Assembly (NCBI GenBank): GCA_015231755.1
Contig: JADGAZ010000010.1
Span: 1 to 64,000 of the forward strand
DNA from: Magnetococcales bacterium
Lineage (GTDB): Bacteria > Pseudomonadota > Magnetococcia > Magnetococcales > Magnetaquicoccaceae
Direction: 5' to 3'
DNA length: 64,000 nucleotides
Made by a program: the position numbers and the translations under genes. A model generated the notes under the pieces. It saw nothing but the letters and a program-made list of their open reading frames with translations, searched no databases and was not told the DNA's origin. This document shows, one piece after another, positions 9,289 through 17,366 of the stretch; the stretch's first letter is position 1, and each line of letters opens with the position of its first letter.

Positions 9289-10427
9289 GGCTGGGTGCGT
9301 GGTTTGGCCGGGTCGCGGGTCGGGGCGTTTTTCCCCGGATCCGGGGTTTTGGCGGTCGGTTCCCGTCGCCCTTGGGTGGAGGAGAGTTGGTTTTGATTCC
9401 ACAACTGGGTGATCGCCCCCGGCAGATTGAGCAGCGGTTCCATTTCGCGGGCGTTTTTCATGGCCAAAGCCTTCACGGCCTTGGTGGCCACTTCGCTGGA
9501 TGAAGGGGTCAGGTTGGTGAAGTGGTTTTCAGAGGACCATTTGCCGAGGATTTTTTGTTCCTGGGCCAGGGCCTGATCCACGGATTGGGGCAGCGTGGCG
9601 GCGGCCTTGGTAATCGCCTCCTGCAATTCCGGGGCAAGCCCGTTGAACCAGTTCAGGTTGACCGTCAGAATCATCCAGCCGTGCAGATGGCGGGTATGGT
9701 GAAAGGCGGCGGCGCTGGTATTGGCAAAGGCGGTACGGTTGAGCAATTCCGGTGTGGCCACCACGCCCTGGATCCATCCCGAGGCGATGGCTTCGGAAAG
9801 ATCCGCCGCCGGAGGGAAGGAGGGACGCAGCCCCAGTGCCTGATGAAGTTCGATCATCCACGGGTCGTTGGGTACGCGGGTGGCCAGATCGGTCAGGGTG
9901 GGGGAGTGCTCCCCGGATGGTTGTTGGGCGGGACGGAAATTCAACACCCCGTAGAATCCATAAGAGGCGTATCCCAGCACGAGCAGTTTTTTGGTCTTGG
10001 CGTGTTCCCGCAGGGCCAGATCCAGAGGCGAACCGACAAAGGCCCGGAGATGCTCCTGACGGGTGAAGAGCAGGGGCGTGGCCAGAGCGCGGAAGGCTGG
10101 CAGTTGGCGCGTCAGGGTGAGAACGGAATAGAATCCCCCTTCCAGGTTGCCTTGGAGTTGTTCTTGCAAGGCAGTCTCTTCGGAGCCTTTTTTGCCATTG
10201 GCCAGGAGTTCCGGACGGATTTTTTTCCCCGTAGACTCTTCGATGGTTCGGACCATGCGGGTGAGGGCCTGGACATAGGTAACATCCCCTTTGTGGATGG
10301 CGGCCAGACGCATGGGGATGAACCCTTCGGCGGGAGCCGGCAGGCTGACGGGTTCGGCGTGGGCCAGGGGGGCGTTCGCGGCCAGAAGCAAACACAAAAC
10401 CAGGAACGCTGACCAGGGGTGTCGCAT
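9285..10427 (-). CDS. TRAP-type (DctP-like) periplasmic substrate-binding protein
   Basis: 380-aa exported solute-binding protein. The ATG giving MRHPWSAFLVLCLLLAANAPLAHA has an AGAGGG ribosome-binding site about 8 nt upstream and starts a good signal peptide cleaved after AHA. The mature sequence follows the DctP fold, with LAAIHKGDVTYVQALTRM near the N-terminus and LGYASYGFYGVLNF in the middle. No DctQ or DctM membrane subunits are nearby, so it either works with a distant transporter or has another role. The C-terminal ~35 residues are Pro-, Lys- and Thr-rich and atypical. It is translationally coupled to plsY. Confidence 0.8.
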   Translation of the reverse strand: MRHPWSAFLVLCLLLAANAPLAHAEPVSLPAPAEGFIPMRLAAIHKGDVTYVQALTRMVRTIEESTGKKIRPELLANGKKGSEETALQEQLQGNLEGGFYSVLTLTRQLPAFRALATPLLFTRQEHLRAFVGSPLDLALREHAKTKKLLVLGYASYGFYGVLNFRPAQQPSGEHSPTLTDLATRVPNDPWMIELHQALGLRPSFPPAADLSEAIASGWIQGVVATPELLNRTAFANTSAAAFHHTRHLHGWMILTVNLNWFNGLAPELQEAITKAAATLPQSVDQALAQEQKILGKWSSENHFTNLTPSSSEVATKAVKALAMKNAREMEPLLNLPGAITQLWNQNQLSSTQGRREPTAKTPDPGKNAPTRDPAKPRTQP

Positions 10428-10467
10428 GGCGGACCCTCTCTTCGGTGTGCTGACATGAGGCGCAGTC

Positions 10468-10496
10468 TTGCAAAACCGGATGTTTTTTTTTATCGT
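10468..10496 (+). promoter_or_regulatory. Putative sigma70-type promoter of ssb
   Basis: TTGCAA (10468-10473) and TATCGT (10491-10496) are separated by 17 bp in the divergent gap between the dctP-like gene and ssb. Four of six positions match in each box. The predicted transcript would begin about 50 nt before the ssb start. Confidence 0.35.
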
Positions 10497-10556
10497 GCCT
10501 CGATATGCGGTCAAAAATACACGGCGGAATCTCTTTAGAGCAAGGGGGTGTGACGG

Positions 10557-11144
10557 ATGTCCAGATCATTGAACAAGGTGCAACTGATCGGCAACCTGGG
10601 CGTGGATCCCGAGGTGCGTTTCACCCAGGATGGCAAACCGGTGGCCACACTGAAAATCGCCACGTCCGAATCCTGGAAGGACCAGCAGGGACAAATGCAG
10701 GAAAAGACCGAGTGGCATCGGGTGGTGGCGTTTGGCCGGGTGGCGGAGATTGCCCAGCAGTATCTGCGCAAGGGCAGCAAGCTCTACATCGAAGGCCAGT
10801 TGCAGACCCGCAAATGGACCGACAATCAGGGTCAGGAGCGTTACACCACCGAAGTGGTGATCAATCCTTTCGGAGGCCAATTGCTCATGCTGGATGGTCG
10901 GGCCGGGGGAGGCGCCGGGCCTCAGGCCGGGGCCTCATCCTATGGCAATCCCCAGAATGCCAATCCCTACGCCCCCCAGCCGGAGCAGACTCCGGAATAC
11001 CGGTCGGCTCCCCCCGCTCCGCCGCCTCCCATGGCCGCGGGCCGTTCGGCCCCGGGTGGTCGTGGCCAAAGTGCCCCCGCCACCCATCCCCCCCTGGATG
11101 ACTTTGCCCAGACCCCGAATTTCGACGACGATATTCCGTTTTAA
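10557..11144 (+). CDS. ssb: Single-stranded DNA-binding protein
   Basis: 195-aa SSB needed for replication, repair and recombination. The N-terminal ~110 residues form the OB fold ([43 protein letters not shown]). A Gly/Pro/Gln-rich linker follows, then the acidic tip DDDIPF that binds partner proteins. A GGGGG-type ribosome-binding site precedes the ATG. It is a single-gene unit facing a convergent lipoprotein gene. The ORF is intact and of normal length. Confidence 0.97.
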   Translation: MSRSLNKVQLIGNLGVDPEVRFTQDGKPVATLKIATSESWKDQQGQMQEKTEWHRVVAFGRVAEIAQQYLRKGSKLYIEGQLQTRKWTDNQGQERYTTEVVINPFGGQLLMLDGRAGGGAGPQAGASSYGNPQNANPYAPQPEQTPEYRSAPPAPPPPMAAGRSAPGGRGQSAPATHPPLDDFAQTPNFDDDIPF

Positions 11145-11176
11145 AGGCAGAATCGTGGGGGGTGTCCCACACCGTA

Positions 11177-11199
11177 CCACAGGCGGTCACCGCCTGTGG
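11177..11199. terminator. Hairpin between ssb and the convergent lipoprotein gene (family B)
   Basis: Perfect 10-bp stem CCACAGGCGG / CCGCCTGTGG with loop TCA, followed by GACCCG. It probably ends both convergent genes. The same layout (stem, three-base loop, then GGACCCG or GACCCG) recurs at 53471-53491, so it may belong to a repeated hairpin family. There is no T-tract. Confidence 0.5.
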
Positions 11200-11226
11200 A
11201 CCCGCAAGGGGTGAAGAAAGATCGGC

Positions 11227-12123
11227 TCAACGGGCGGGTGGTTTGGGAGGTTCCGGTTTGTGGGGCGGTTGTCGAACCGGGGGAGGGGGTGTCTTGGGCG
11301 CTCCGGCCTCGACGTTGCGGCGGGGAGCCTGGGGAGGCTGGACAGCCGCCGGGGTCTCCCGGGCCGGTGTGGCCCGCTGGAGTGGACGTTGGGGCTTGAC
11401 CGGTGGTTGGACGGCTTCCGGGGGAGTGGCACCCGGTGGTGGCGGGGTGGTCCCGGATGGTGGGGTTCCCGTCTGAGGGGTTCCGGATGGCGTTTCCACC
11501 TGAAGACGACCGAGAAACACGATTTCGTCGAAGGTACGGTTCAGGGTTTTGTTGGTGAAATTTTTCATGGGGGTGCCCTGGGCCCAGATCAGGGTATCTC
11601 CCTCCTTGACCCGGGCCGTGGGTCCCGCCAGCCACAGACCAGTGGCGTTGCCGATCTGCACATAGGTGTATCCCCCGGCGTTCAACACGGCGTGGGCTTT
11701 GCCCTTGCTGGGGGCGACCACCACCGGTGAGGGGCCGGGCTGCAACGTGCCGACGAACAGAATGGTGGGAAAGGTCTGATTCAACGCCTTGCTGTAGTAG
11801 TTCTGCTTGACCGAAAACCGGTCCCAATGCACCACCTCCCCCGGCCTGGGCTTGGCCGGGTTGGTGGCCAGCCAGTGATGAGCGCCATCGGCTTCAATTT
11901 TGACATAGGTGTGAACACCGGCCTGTTTGACCTCCACCACCTTGCCGGATTGGGGAGGTTGGGACGGCTGTTGGGGCGACGGCTGGAGAGCCGGAGTGGC
12001 GACCGTTGCCGTCTGTTGGGAGGCGGTATCGGGTTTTCGGGGATCGGCCTTTTTGTTCTCTTCGCTTTTGGAACATCCGGTGACGAGGAGACAGGCCAAC
12101 AGGAGCAGACCTGAGTGTTTCAT
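11227..12123 (-). CDS. Lipoprotein with two NrfJ-like domains
   Basis: 298-aa predicted lipoprotein. The chosen ATG has GGAG about 9 nt upstream and gives a signal peptide ending in LLVTGC, a lipobox. After a Gln/Pro-rich spacer there are two similar domains. Each has an (A)G-x-(Y/H)TYV-x-I strand, a Trp-containing middle with G-(D/E)-x-(V/L)-x-W, and an ending of N(Q/R)TF..I.FVG.L or FLG.L type, as in proteins annotated NrfJ near cytochrome c nitrite reductases. No nrf genes are here. The C-terminal ~90 residues are Pro/Thr-rich and low complexity, perhaps a wall-spanning tail. Function is unknown. Confidence 0.72.
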   Translation of the reverse strand: MKHSGLLLLACLLVTGCSKSEENKKADPRKPDTASQQTATVATPALQPSPQQPSQPPQSGKVVEVKQAGVHTYVKIEADGAHHWLATNPAKPRPGEVVHWDRFSVKQNYYSKALNQTFPTILFVGTLQPGPSPVVVAPSKGKAHAVLNAGGYTYVQIGNATGLWLAGPTARVKEGDTLIWAQGTPMKNFTNKTLNRTFDEIVFLGRLQVETPSGTPQTGTPPSGTTPPPPGATPPEAVQPPVKPQRPLQRATPARETPAAVQPPQAPRRNVEAGAPKTPPPPVRQPPHKPEPPKPPAR

Positions 12124-12186
12124 GTCCCGCACTCCTTCAAGTCGATGCATGGGAAAACAACCTCCCACAGGTCCGCCTTGCCTTGA

Positions 12187-13698
12187 TCACGGTTTGCCCG
12201 CTCCTGCCGCTGATTTGTCCGGCAGGGATTTTTCCCGACTGACCTGACCCTTGCCTTCGGGCAGCAGCAACTGCAAACGGAAACGGGTGCTTCCGGCGGG
12301 AGGCTTGACGAACAGTACCTGGAACGGCGTGGCGTTGCCTGGGACCAGTTTGTTCATTTTCAGGCGTTTTTCCTCTCCTTGCAATCCGGCCATGGTGCGC
12401 AGTGTGGCTTCGCTGCTTTCGTCGAGGAGTTTGTCTTCGATCACGCGGCCCGGATAGCCCATGACCGAACCGACCTCCATGCCCGCCTCGTCCAGCAGCA
12501 CCACCCGAATTCCCGGTACGGTCCGCACCACCCGACCGGTGTTCACCAGGGAACCGGAAACCGTCAGGAGCATGCCATGGGGATAACGTCGCCACTCCCC
12601 TTTGGCCTCGGTGAAACGGTAGTCGCTGAACAGGTCGAACCGGTGATAGCTCCACCAGTCGGTCAGGGTGGTCAAACCCACCCCCAGTGTCAGGAGCAGC
12701 AGCAGGGCCACCAGCCACAGCTTGAGCGCGGACTGACCGCCCTTTGCGGGTGGCGGTTCTTCATCCGGCTCTTCCTCGTCATCGATCGATACCTCGTCGG
12801 CATCCCATTTGGGCTCCACTTTGATGAAACTCTCCTTTTGTGGTTCTGGCGCGACCGGCTCCGGTTTCACCGGCGCGGGCGGAGGGGGGGGTGGGGGAGC
12901 GGTCGGTTTTTCTTTGGCCAGTCTGGCCAATTCCAGCTCACGGGCCGTGGGTTTTCCCAAAGCAAGCTGGGTCGCGGAACTCAGAATGGTCTTGGAGTCG
13001 TCATCATCGTCCTCGTCCATCGGCGGGACGAAAGAGGGGGCGGAACGCGCCGGAGGTACCGGAGCGGGCGCAGGCTCCTCCTCGACGAAAAGATCCTCGT
13101 CTTCCTCTTCTTCTTCGCGCAGATAGGTATCGATCAGACCCGATTTGACGGGCGGTTCGTTTTCTTCGGAAAAATCCGAATCCCCGAAAAATTCCCCCAA
13201 GGCCTCTTCGGCGGAGATTTCCGACGGGCCGAAACCCGGGGGGGCCGGTCGTGGTTTGGGTTCTTCCTCGAAGGAGAACTCCGGATCGTCGATTCCGGGG
13301 CCGAAGGCGTCTTCCACCTGGATTTCGTCCAGCAAGCCATCGAGTCCGTCATCCACCTCTCCGTCGCCGAGGGGCGTGTCGGAGTCGGGCCAGTCGTTTT
13401 CGTCGGAGGAGCCGTGTCCGAGGATGGTCTCCTCGTCATCCGTGGGCGTGTCGGACGGTTCGGAATCCGGGGCGGCAGGAAGCCCGCCGGCACCAAAGCC
13501 GCTTGGCTTGCGGGGGGCGTCGGGGGCGGCCCTGGTCTTGGTCGGGGGGGCATCGCCGCCTTTGGCCTCGCGACTCTTGGGCGCAGGCTGGAAAAAAACC
13601 GCCTGACACTGAGAACATTTCAGCTTGCGTCCCGACGGTCGCAAAATGTCGTCATCCACATCAAATTGGGCGCGACAACTCTCGCATTGAACAATCAC
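12187..13698 (-). CDS. MJ0042-type zinc-finger, single-pass membrane protein (DUF3426-like)
   Basis: Starts at GTG, giving VIVQCESCRAQFDVDDD, with GGAG about 8 nt upstream. A reading frame continues 55 codons further up, but it would cross the predicted promoter at 13747-13776. The N-terminus is a compact MJ0042 zinc ribbon with two CxxC pairs. A long disordered acidic and Pro-rich region follows, then one membrane helix (LWLVALLLLLTLGVGLTTL) about 60% of the way along, and a C-terminal domain like DUF3426 (GSLVNTGRVVRTVPGIRVVL). Such proteins are common in Proteobacteria and poorly understood. It is divergent from ftsEX. Confidence 0.85.
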   Translation of the reverse strand: MIVQCESCRAQFDVDDDILRPSGRKLKCSQCQAVFFQPAPKSREAKGGDAPPTKTRAAPDAPRKPSGFGAGGLPAAPDSEPSDTPTDDEETILGHGSSDENDWPDSDTPLGDGEVDDGLDGLLDEIQVEDAFGPGIDDPEFSFEEEPKPRPAPPGFGPSEISAEEALGEFFGDSDFSEENEPPVKSGLIDTYLREEEEEDEDLFVEEEPAPAPVPPARSAPSFVPPMDEDDDDDSKTILSSATQLALGKPTARELELARLAKEKPTAPPPPPPPAPVKPEPVAPEPQKESFIKVEPKWDADEVSIDDEEEPDEEPPPAKGGQSALKLWLVALLLLLTLGVGLTTLTDWWSYHRFDLFSDYRFTEAKGEWRRYPHGMLLTVSGSLVNTGRVVRTVPGIRVVLLDEAGMEVGSVMGYPGRVIEDKLLDESSEATLRTMAGLQGEEKRLKMNKLVPGNATPFQVLFVKPPAGSTRFRLQLLLPEGKGQVSREKSLPDKSAAGAGKP

Positions 13699-13746
13699 GT
13701 CTCGACTCCACTCGGGCAAGCGGCCAGACACGGCTTCACCGAAGGT

Positions 13747-13776
13747 ACTATACCGGAATTCACCCCGGCGAGACAA
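13747..13776 (-). promoter_or_regulatory. Putative sigma70 promoter of the zinc-finger gene
   Basis: Read on the minus strand: TTGTCT (13776-13771), an 18-bp spacer, and TATAGT (13752-13747). The start point would fall about 40 nt before the GTG start at 13698, which supports that start over the longer frame. Confidence 0.5.
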
Positions 13777-13915
13777 CACAAGCCGCTTACCGGCACGGTC
13801 AAAATCGGAAAACTTCGCCGTTTCGAGCGCTGTCTTGTGGTCTGCCGCGCAACACGGTAACATGACCTCTTAACAAAGCCATCCCAAATCCGTCCTTAGA
13901 CCCGCTCTTGGCCCC

Positions 13916-14605
13916 ATGATTCAATTTCACGATGTCACGCTACGTTATCCCACCGGATACGAGGCCTTGAAGAAAGTCTCCTTCCGTTTGCCCCGGGGAT
14001 CGTTTCACTTTCTCACCGGCCATTCCGGGGCGGGCAAGAGTACGGTCTTGCGTCTGATCTACCGGGCCGCGCTGCCCACAGAGGGGACCGTGCTGGTGGA
14101 AGGGCGCAATGTGGCGCAGCTTTCCCGCAAGCAGCTTCCGGCCCTCAGACGGGGGATCGGGGTGATTTTTCAGGATTTCAAGCTGCTTTACGACCGATCC
14201 GTCTACGACAACGTGGCCTTGGCCATGGAGGTGGCGGGTCACGGTCCCGCCCGTGTGCCGGGTCAGGTACGCCGGGCCTTGCAAAATGTCGGCCTGCTGG
14301 AACGCATGCATCAAAATCCCATCTCCTTGTCCGGTGGCGAGCAGCAGCGATTGGCCATTGCTCGTGCCACGGTGAACCGTCCTCCCCTGGTGATCGCCGA
14401 CGAACCCACCGGCAACCTCGACAAGGAGATGGGACGACATATCATCGACTTGTTCGATACCCTTCACCAGCAGGGCACCACGGTGCTGGTGGCGACCCAT
14501 GACCTGGATCTGGCTGCGGAAACCGGTCACCCCCGCATCGACATGCGGGACGGCGGCCTGATCACCCCCACCAGCGATCCCGAAGATCTCCGGGAGATCC
14601 CATGA
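13916..14605 (+). CDS. ftsE: Cell-division ABC ATPase FtsE
   Basis: 229-aa cytoplasmic ATPase of the FtsEX complex, which controls septal peptidoglycan hydrolases at the divisome. Walker A (GHSGAGKST), the Q-loop region (VIFQDFKLL), the ABC signature ([14 protein letters not shown]) and Walker B ([12 protein letters not shown]) are all present. The N-terminus [18 protein letters not shown] is typical of FtsE. Its stop overlaps the ftsX start by 4 nt. Confidence 0.97.
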   Translation: MIQFHDVTLRYPTGYEALKKVSFRLPRGSFHFLTGHSGAGKSTVLRLIYRAALPTEGTVLVEGRNVAQLSRKQLPALRRGIGVIFQDFKLLYDRSVYDNVALAMEVAGHGPARVPGQVRRALQNVGLLERMHQNPISLSGGEQQRLAIARATVNRPPLVIADEPTGNLDKEMGRHIIDLFDTLHQQGTTVLVATHDLDLAAETGHPRIDMRDGGLITPTSDPEDLREIP

Positions 14606-15621
14606 TCCCGCATTCATCCGAACCCTCCCCCGGTCCCCGGTTCGGCGGCAACCGTCTCTCCCCCAGGCGGGAGGAGGATCCGACCCCACGCGGTGGAGCC
14701 CAGCCTTTGTCCGACGAGGAGATCCTCACCTCCCGGAATTTTCATGTGCGGGCCCTGAAACGGGCCTGGCAACCCTTTGCCGACAAATCGTTGTCGCACT
14801 GGACCACCACCATCGTCATCGCTTTGGCTCTCACCATTTATGGCACGTTTTCGCTGCTGCTGGTCAATGCCAATACCGCCTTGAGTCAGTGGGAGGATGA
14901 AAACCTGGTGACGGTCTTCATGCAACGCACCGTGGAGCGAGAACAACTGTTGCAAGTGGGCAAGGTGATCAAAGGTCACGCCGGAGTCACCGATCTGACC
15001 GTCATCGCCCCCAAGGAGGCGGTGACCCGGTTGAAACGCATGATGGGGGATGAATCCGCCCTGCTGGATGACCTGGAAGAAAATCCCCTGCCTTACTCCC
15101 TGGAGTTCCGCATGGCCCGTCAGGATCGGGCCTTGGCCTCGACCCTGGCCAAGGAGATCGCCGCCATGCCCGGTGTGGAGTCGGTCTCTTACGATCAGCA
15201 ATGGGCCGAACGACTTGCGGCGGTGATCGATACCGTGCGGTACATCGGCAACGTGATGTCTTTTTTATTGCTGGCGGTGGTGGCGCTGATCGTCTCCAAT
15301 ACCATCAAGTTGACCATCATCGCCCGACGCGATGAAGTGGAGATCATGCGTTTTCTGGGGGCCGACGACCTTTTCATCAAGGCTCCGTTCGTCTACGAAG
15401 GGCTTTTGCAAGGGTTGCTGGGAGCCTCCGGGGCGTTGTTGCTCACGGGAATGCTCTATTTCGGGGCCCGCAGCGCAGTGTTGGAACTGGGACGGGCCTT
15501 CGGGGTGGCGCTTCAGTTGGCGTTTCTGCCCTGGACCCAGTTGGGCGTGCTGGTCTTTCTGGGCGCCGCTTTGGGATTGGTCGGGGCTTTTCTCTCCTTG
15601 TCGCGTTTTCTGGATGCCTGA
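14602..15621 (+). CDS. ftsX: Cell-division membrane protein FtsX
   Basis: 339-aa partner of FtsE. A charged N-terminal cytoplasmic extension of ~60 residues (Pro/Arg-rich) precedes the first membrane helix (TTIVIALALTIYGTFSLLLV). A periplasmic loop of about 120 residues follows, then three helices in the C-terminal half (VMSFLLLAVVALIVSNTIKL, LLGASGALLLTGMLYFG, LGVLVFLGAALGLVGAFLSL). The extended N-terminus is typical of proteobacterial FtsX. The overlap with ftsE implies coupled translation. Confidence 0.96.
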   Translation: MIPHSSEPSPGPRFGGNRLSPRREEDPTPRGGAQPLSDEEILTSRNFHVRALKRAWQPFADKSLSHWTTTIVIALALTIYGTFSLLLVNANTALSQWEDENLVTVFMQRTVEREQLLQVGKVIKGHAGVTDLTVIAPKEAVTRLKRMMGDESALLDDLEENPLPYSLEFRMARQDRALASTLAKEIAAMPGVESVSYDQQWAERLAAVIDTVRYIGNVMSFLLLAVVALIVSNTIKLTIIARRDEVEIMRFLGADDLFIKAPFVYEGLLQGLLGASGALLLTGMLYFGARSAVLELGRAFGVALQLAFLPWTQLGVLVFLGAALGLVGAFLSLSRFLDA

Positions 15622-15724
15622 ACGGTATTCTGGGTCGTCTTTGACGAAAACCATTGCCTTTATTCGGTTGACGGGTTCAAAATGATCCCCTTGACCAACC
15701 AACCGGCCAGCGAGGCAATCCGTC

Positions 15725-16126
15725 ATGTCAGAAATCGGAGAGATCCCAAGAGAGTTGCAGTACAGCAAGGAACACGAATGGATGCGCGCTCTGGGGGATG
15801 AGGTGGAGGTGGGCATCACCGACTATGCGGCCCACGCCCTGGGTGACGTGGTTTTCGTCGAACTGCCCCGGGTCGGCACCCGTCTGGAACCGGGCAAACC
15901 CTTCGGCGTGGTGGAGTCGGTCAAGTCGGTTTCCGATCTGTTCGCCCCGGTCGGCGGCGAGGTGACCGCCATCAATCAGACCCTGGAAGCCTCCCCGGAA
16001 CTGGTCAACGAAGCCCCCTACGCCGCCGGATGGATGGTGCGGATCCGTCCCGATCAACCCGGCGGCGCCACAGGACTGCTCACCGCCGACGACTACCGCG
16101 CCATGCTGGAGTCCGGCTCCCATTGA
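15725..16126 (+). CDS. gcvH: Glycine cleavage system H protein
   Basis: 133-aa lipoyl carrier that shuttles the aminomethyl group between the P and T proteins. The lipoylation Lys lies in GVVESVKSVSDLFAP, and the start region YSKEHEWMR and GITDYAAHALGDVVFVELP are diagnostic. The gcvT and gcvP genes are not in the window, so this copy stands alone. About 100 nt separate it from ftsX. A tRNA gene follows about 85 nt downstream. Confidence 0.97.
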   Translation: MSEIGEIPRELQYSKEHEWMRALGDEVEVGITDYAAHALGDVVFVELPRVGTRLEPGKPFGVVESVKSVSDLFAPVGGEVTAINQTLEASPELVNEAPYAAGWMVRIRPDQPGGATGLLTADDYRAMLESGSH

Positions 16127-16211
16127 GAAAAACAGGATCCATCCCCTGGATCCGTTCAAGAAAGGTTGACCCTGAACCTGTTTTCGGGTATGGTATCGCG
16201 ATGTTTCAGAT

Positions 16212-16286
<75 letters not shown>

Positions 16287-16302
16287 TCTCAATCAAACAT
16301 TG

Positions 16303-16329
16303 ACGGCCACTCGCAAGGTGGCCGTTTTT
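16303..16329 (+). terminator. Rho-independent terminator of tRNA-Val
   Basis: Perfect 8-bp stem ACGGCCAC / GTGGCCGT with a 7-nt loop, followed by a T-run. It starts 17 nt after the tRNA. Confidence 0.9.
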
Positions 16330-16440
16330 GTTGGGCAGTCAAATAGCAATCATAAAGCGGGATCCCCTCCGACTATGATGGACCCAAGATTTAAGACAGC
16401 GAAATAAGCTATACTTCGTCCTCAGCAAGGAGGAACGAAG

Positions 16441-16497
16441 ATGAGCACTCCTCCTTGGGGTTGGTTTCCATCCATCCTACCAGAAATATTAGATTAA
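16441..16497 (+). other. 18-codon minigene with strong ribosome-binding site; possible IS-end relic
   Basis: An AAGGAGG box lies about 7 nt before an ATG that opens an 18-residue frame starting MSTPPWGWFP. The stretch before it (from about 16376, TGATGGACCCAAGATT then TAAGACAG) looks like the left end of an IS3-type element, where such a leader precedes OrfA. Here the frame diverges after about three codons and no transposase follows. It lies between tRNA-Val and a degenerate family A repeat. Either it is a truncated insertion sequence or a true short peptide; I favour the first, weakly. Confidence 0.35.
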
Positions 16498-16511
16498 GTT
16501 TTGCCTATTAC

Positions 16512-16547
16512 AAAAAAATCCCAACACCCCTTCTTTTCTTTCAATAG
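16512..16547 (-). repeat. Degenerate right arm of family A repeat
   Basis: The segment ending ACCCCTTCTTTTCTTTCAAT closely resembles the right end of the pair at 24806-24952 (ACCCCTTCTTTATTTTTCAA). The palindromic core is decayed and no left arm is seen. The plus strand becomes strongly C/A-rich just to its right, as at better-preserved copies. Confidence 0.5.
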
Positions 16548-16568
16548 TATCGATAATTCAAAACCTCT

Positions 16569-17366
16569 TTACCAACGCCACTCGAAAAACGCCAACTCCG
16601 GTGGGGCACCAATCCGCAACGCAATCACCGAAGTCCCAATCCCCCGTGAAACATACAACGGCATGCCCAACTCCCGACACCACCCCGCCAAACATGGCTG
16701 CTCCCGCCGCCACCCCATCCCGAATACCACAATCTGCCCCCCGTGGGTGTGACCCGACAACATCACCCGATCCGCCACACTCCGCTCCCGCTCCGACAAC
16801 AAACCCAACGTAACCGGATTGTGGGCCAATACCAACGTCGGACCACGCCACTGCCCGTGATCCACCATGGCCTTCTCCCAGTCCGGCCTGCCATGCCTCG
16901 CATCATCCAAACCCACCACCAGCAATTCGCCCCGACCCGCCATCCGCGACTCGTTGATCAGCAACGTCACCCCATGTCCCGCATAAAAACGTCGCAAACT
17001 CAACATGTCGATCCCGCCCCAATACTCCCAGTTGCCCGGAATGGCCACTTTCTGCGACCTGGGACTCAATCGATCCAAAAACAGACCCAATACCTCCATT
17101 CGTTCCGGCTTGGTCACCATGTCACCGGTCAAAACCACCAAATCCGGATCCTCCCGCTGCAACTCCCGCAACACCCGCTCCTCGATCGCAGCACCCCCCA
17201 CGATATGCAAATCGCTCACCTGGGCAATACGGATCCCGCCACCCGTTCCCCCCTCCCGACCCAACCGATGACGGGTCACCTCCAAATCATTGGACTCGTT
17301 CAACAACACCGCCAACACACAGACCACGCCCACGCCGACCAACATCCACCCCACAAACCGCTTCAC
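16569..17366 (-). CDS. Membrane-anchored metallophosphoesterase (YkuE-like)
   Basis: 265 aa from a GTG that overlaps the stop of the M36 protease gene by 4 nt (GTGA). One N-terminal membrane helix (FVGWMLVGVGVVCVLAVLL) precedes a calcineurin-like phosphoesterase domain with QVSDLHI, LTGDMV, VLAHNPV and LSGHTHGGQ. The usual GNHE block reads GNWEYW, so Trp replaces a residue that is normally a metal or transition-state His; this may mark a subfamily. Related enzymes act on lipids or cell-envelope phosphoesters. The coding strand is unusually G-rich, as is the end of the upstream gene. Confidence 0.85.
   Translation of the reverse strand: MKRFVGWMLVGVGVVCVLAVLLNESNDLEVTRHRLGREGGTGGGIRIAQVSDLHIVGGAAIEERVLRELQREDPDLVVLTGDMVTKPERMEVLGLFLDRLSPRSQKVAIPGNWEYWGGIDMLSLRRFYAGHGVTLLINESRMAGRGELLVVGLDDARHGRPDWEKAMVDHGQWRGPTLVLAHNPVTLGLLSERERSVADRVMLSGHTHGGQIVVFGMGWRREQPCLAGWCRELGMPLYVSRGIGTSVIALRIGAPPELAFFEWRW

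Noticed and set aside
15725-16126. Whole glycine cleavage operon
   Set aside because: Only gcvH is present; the genes on both sides are ftsX and a tRNA.
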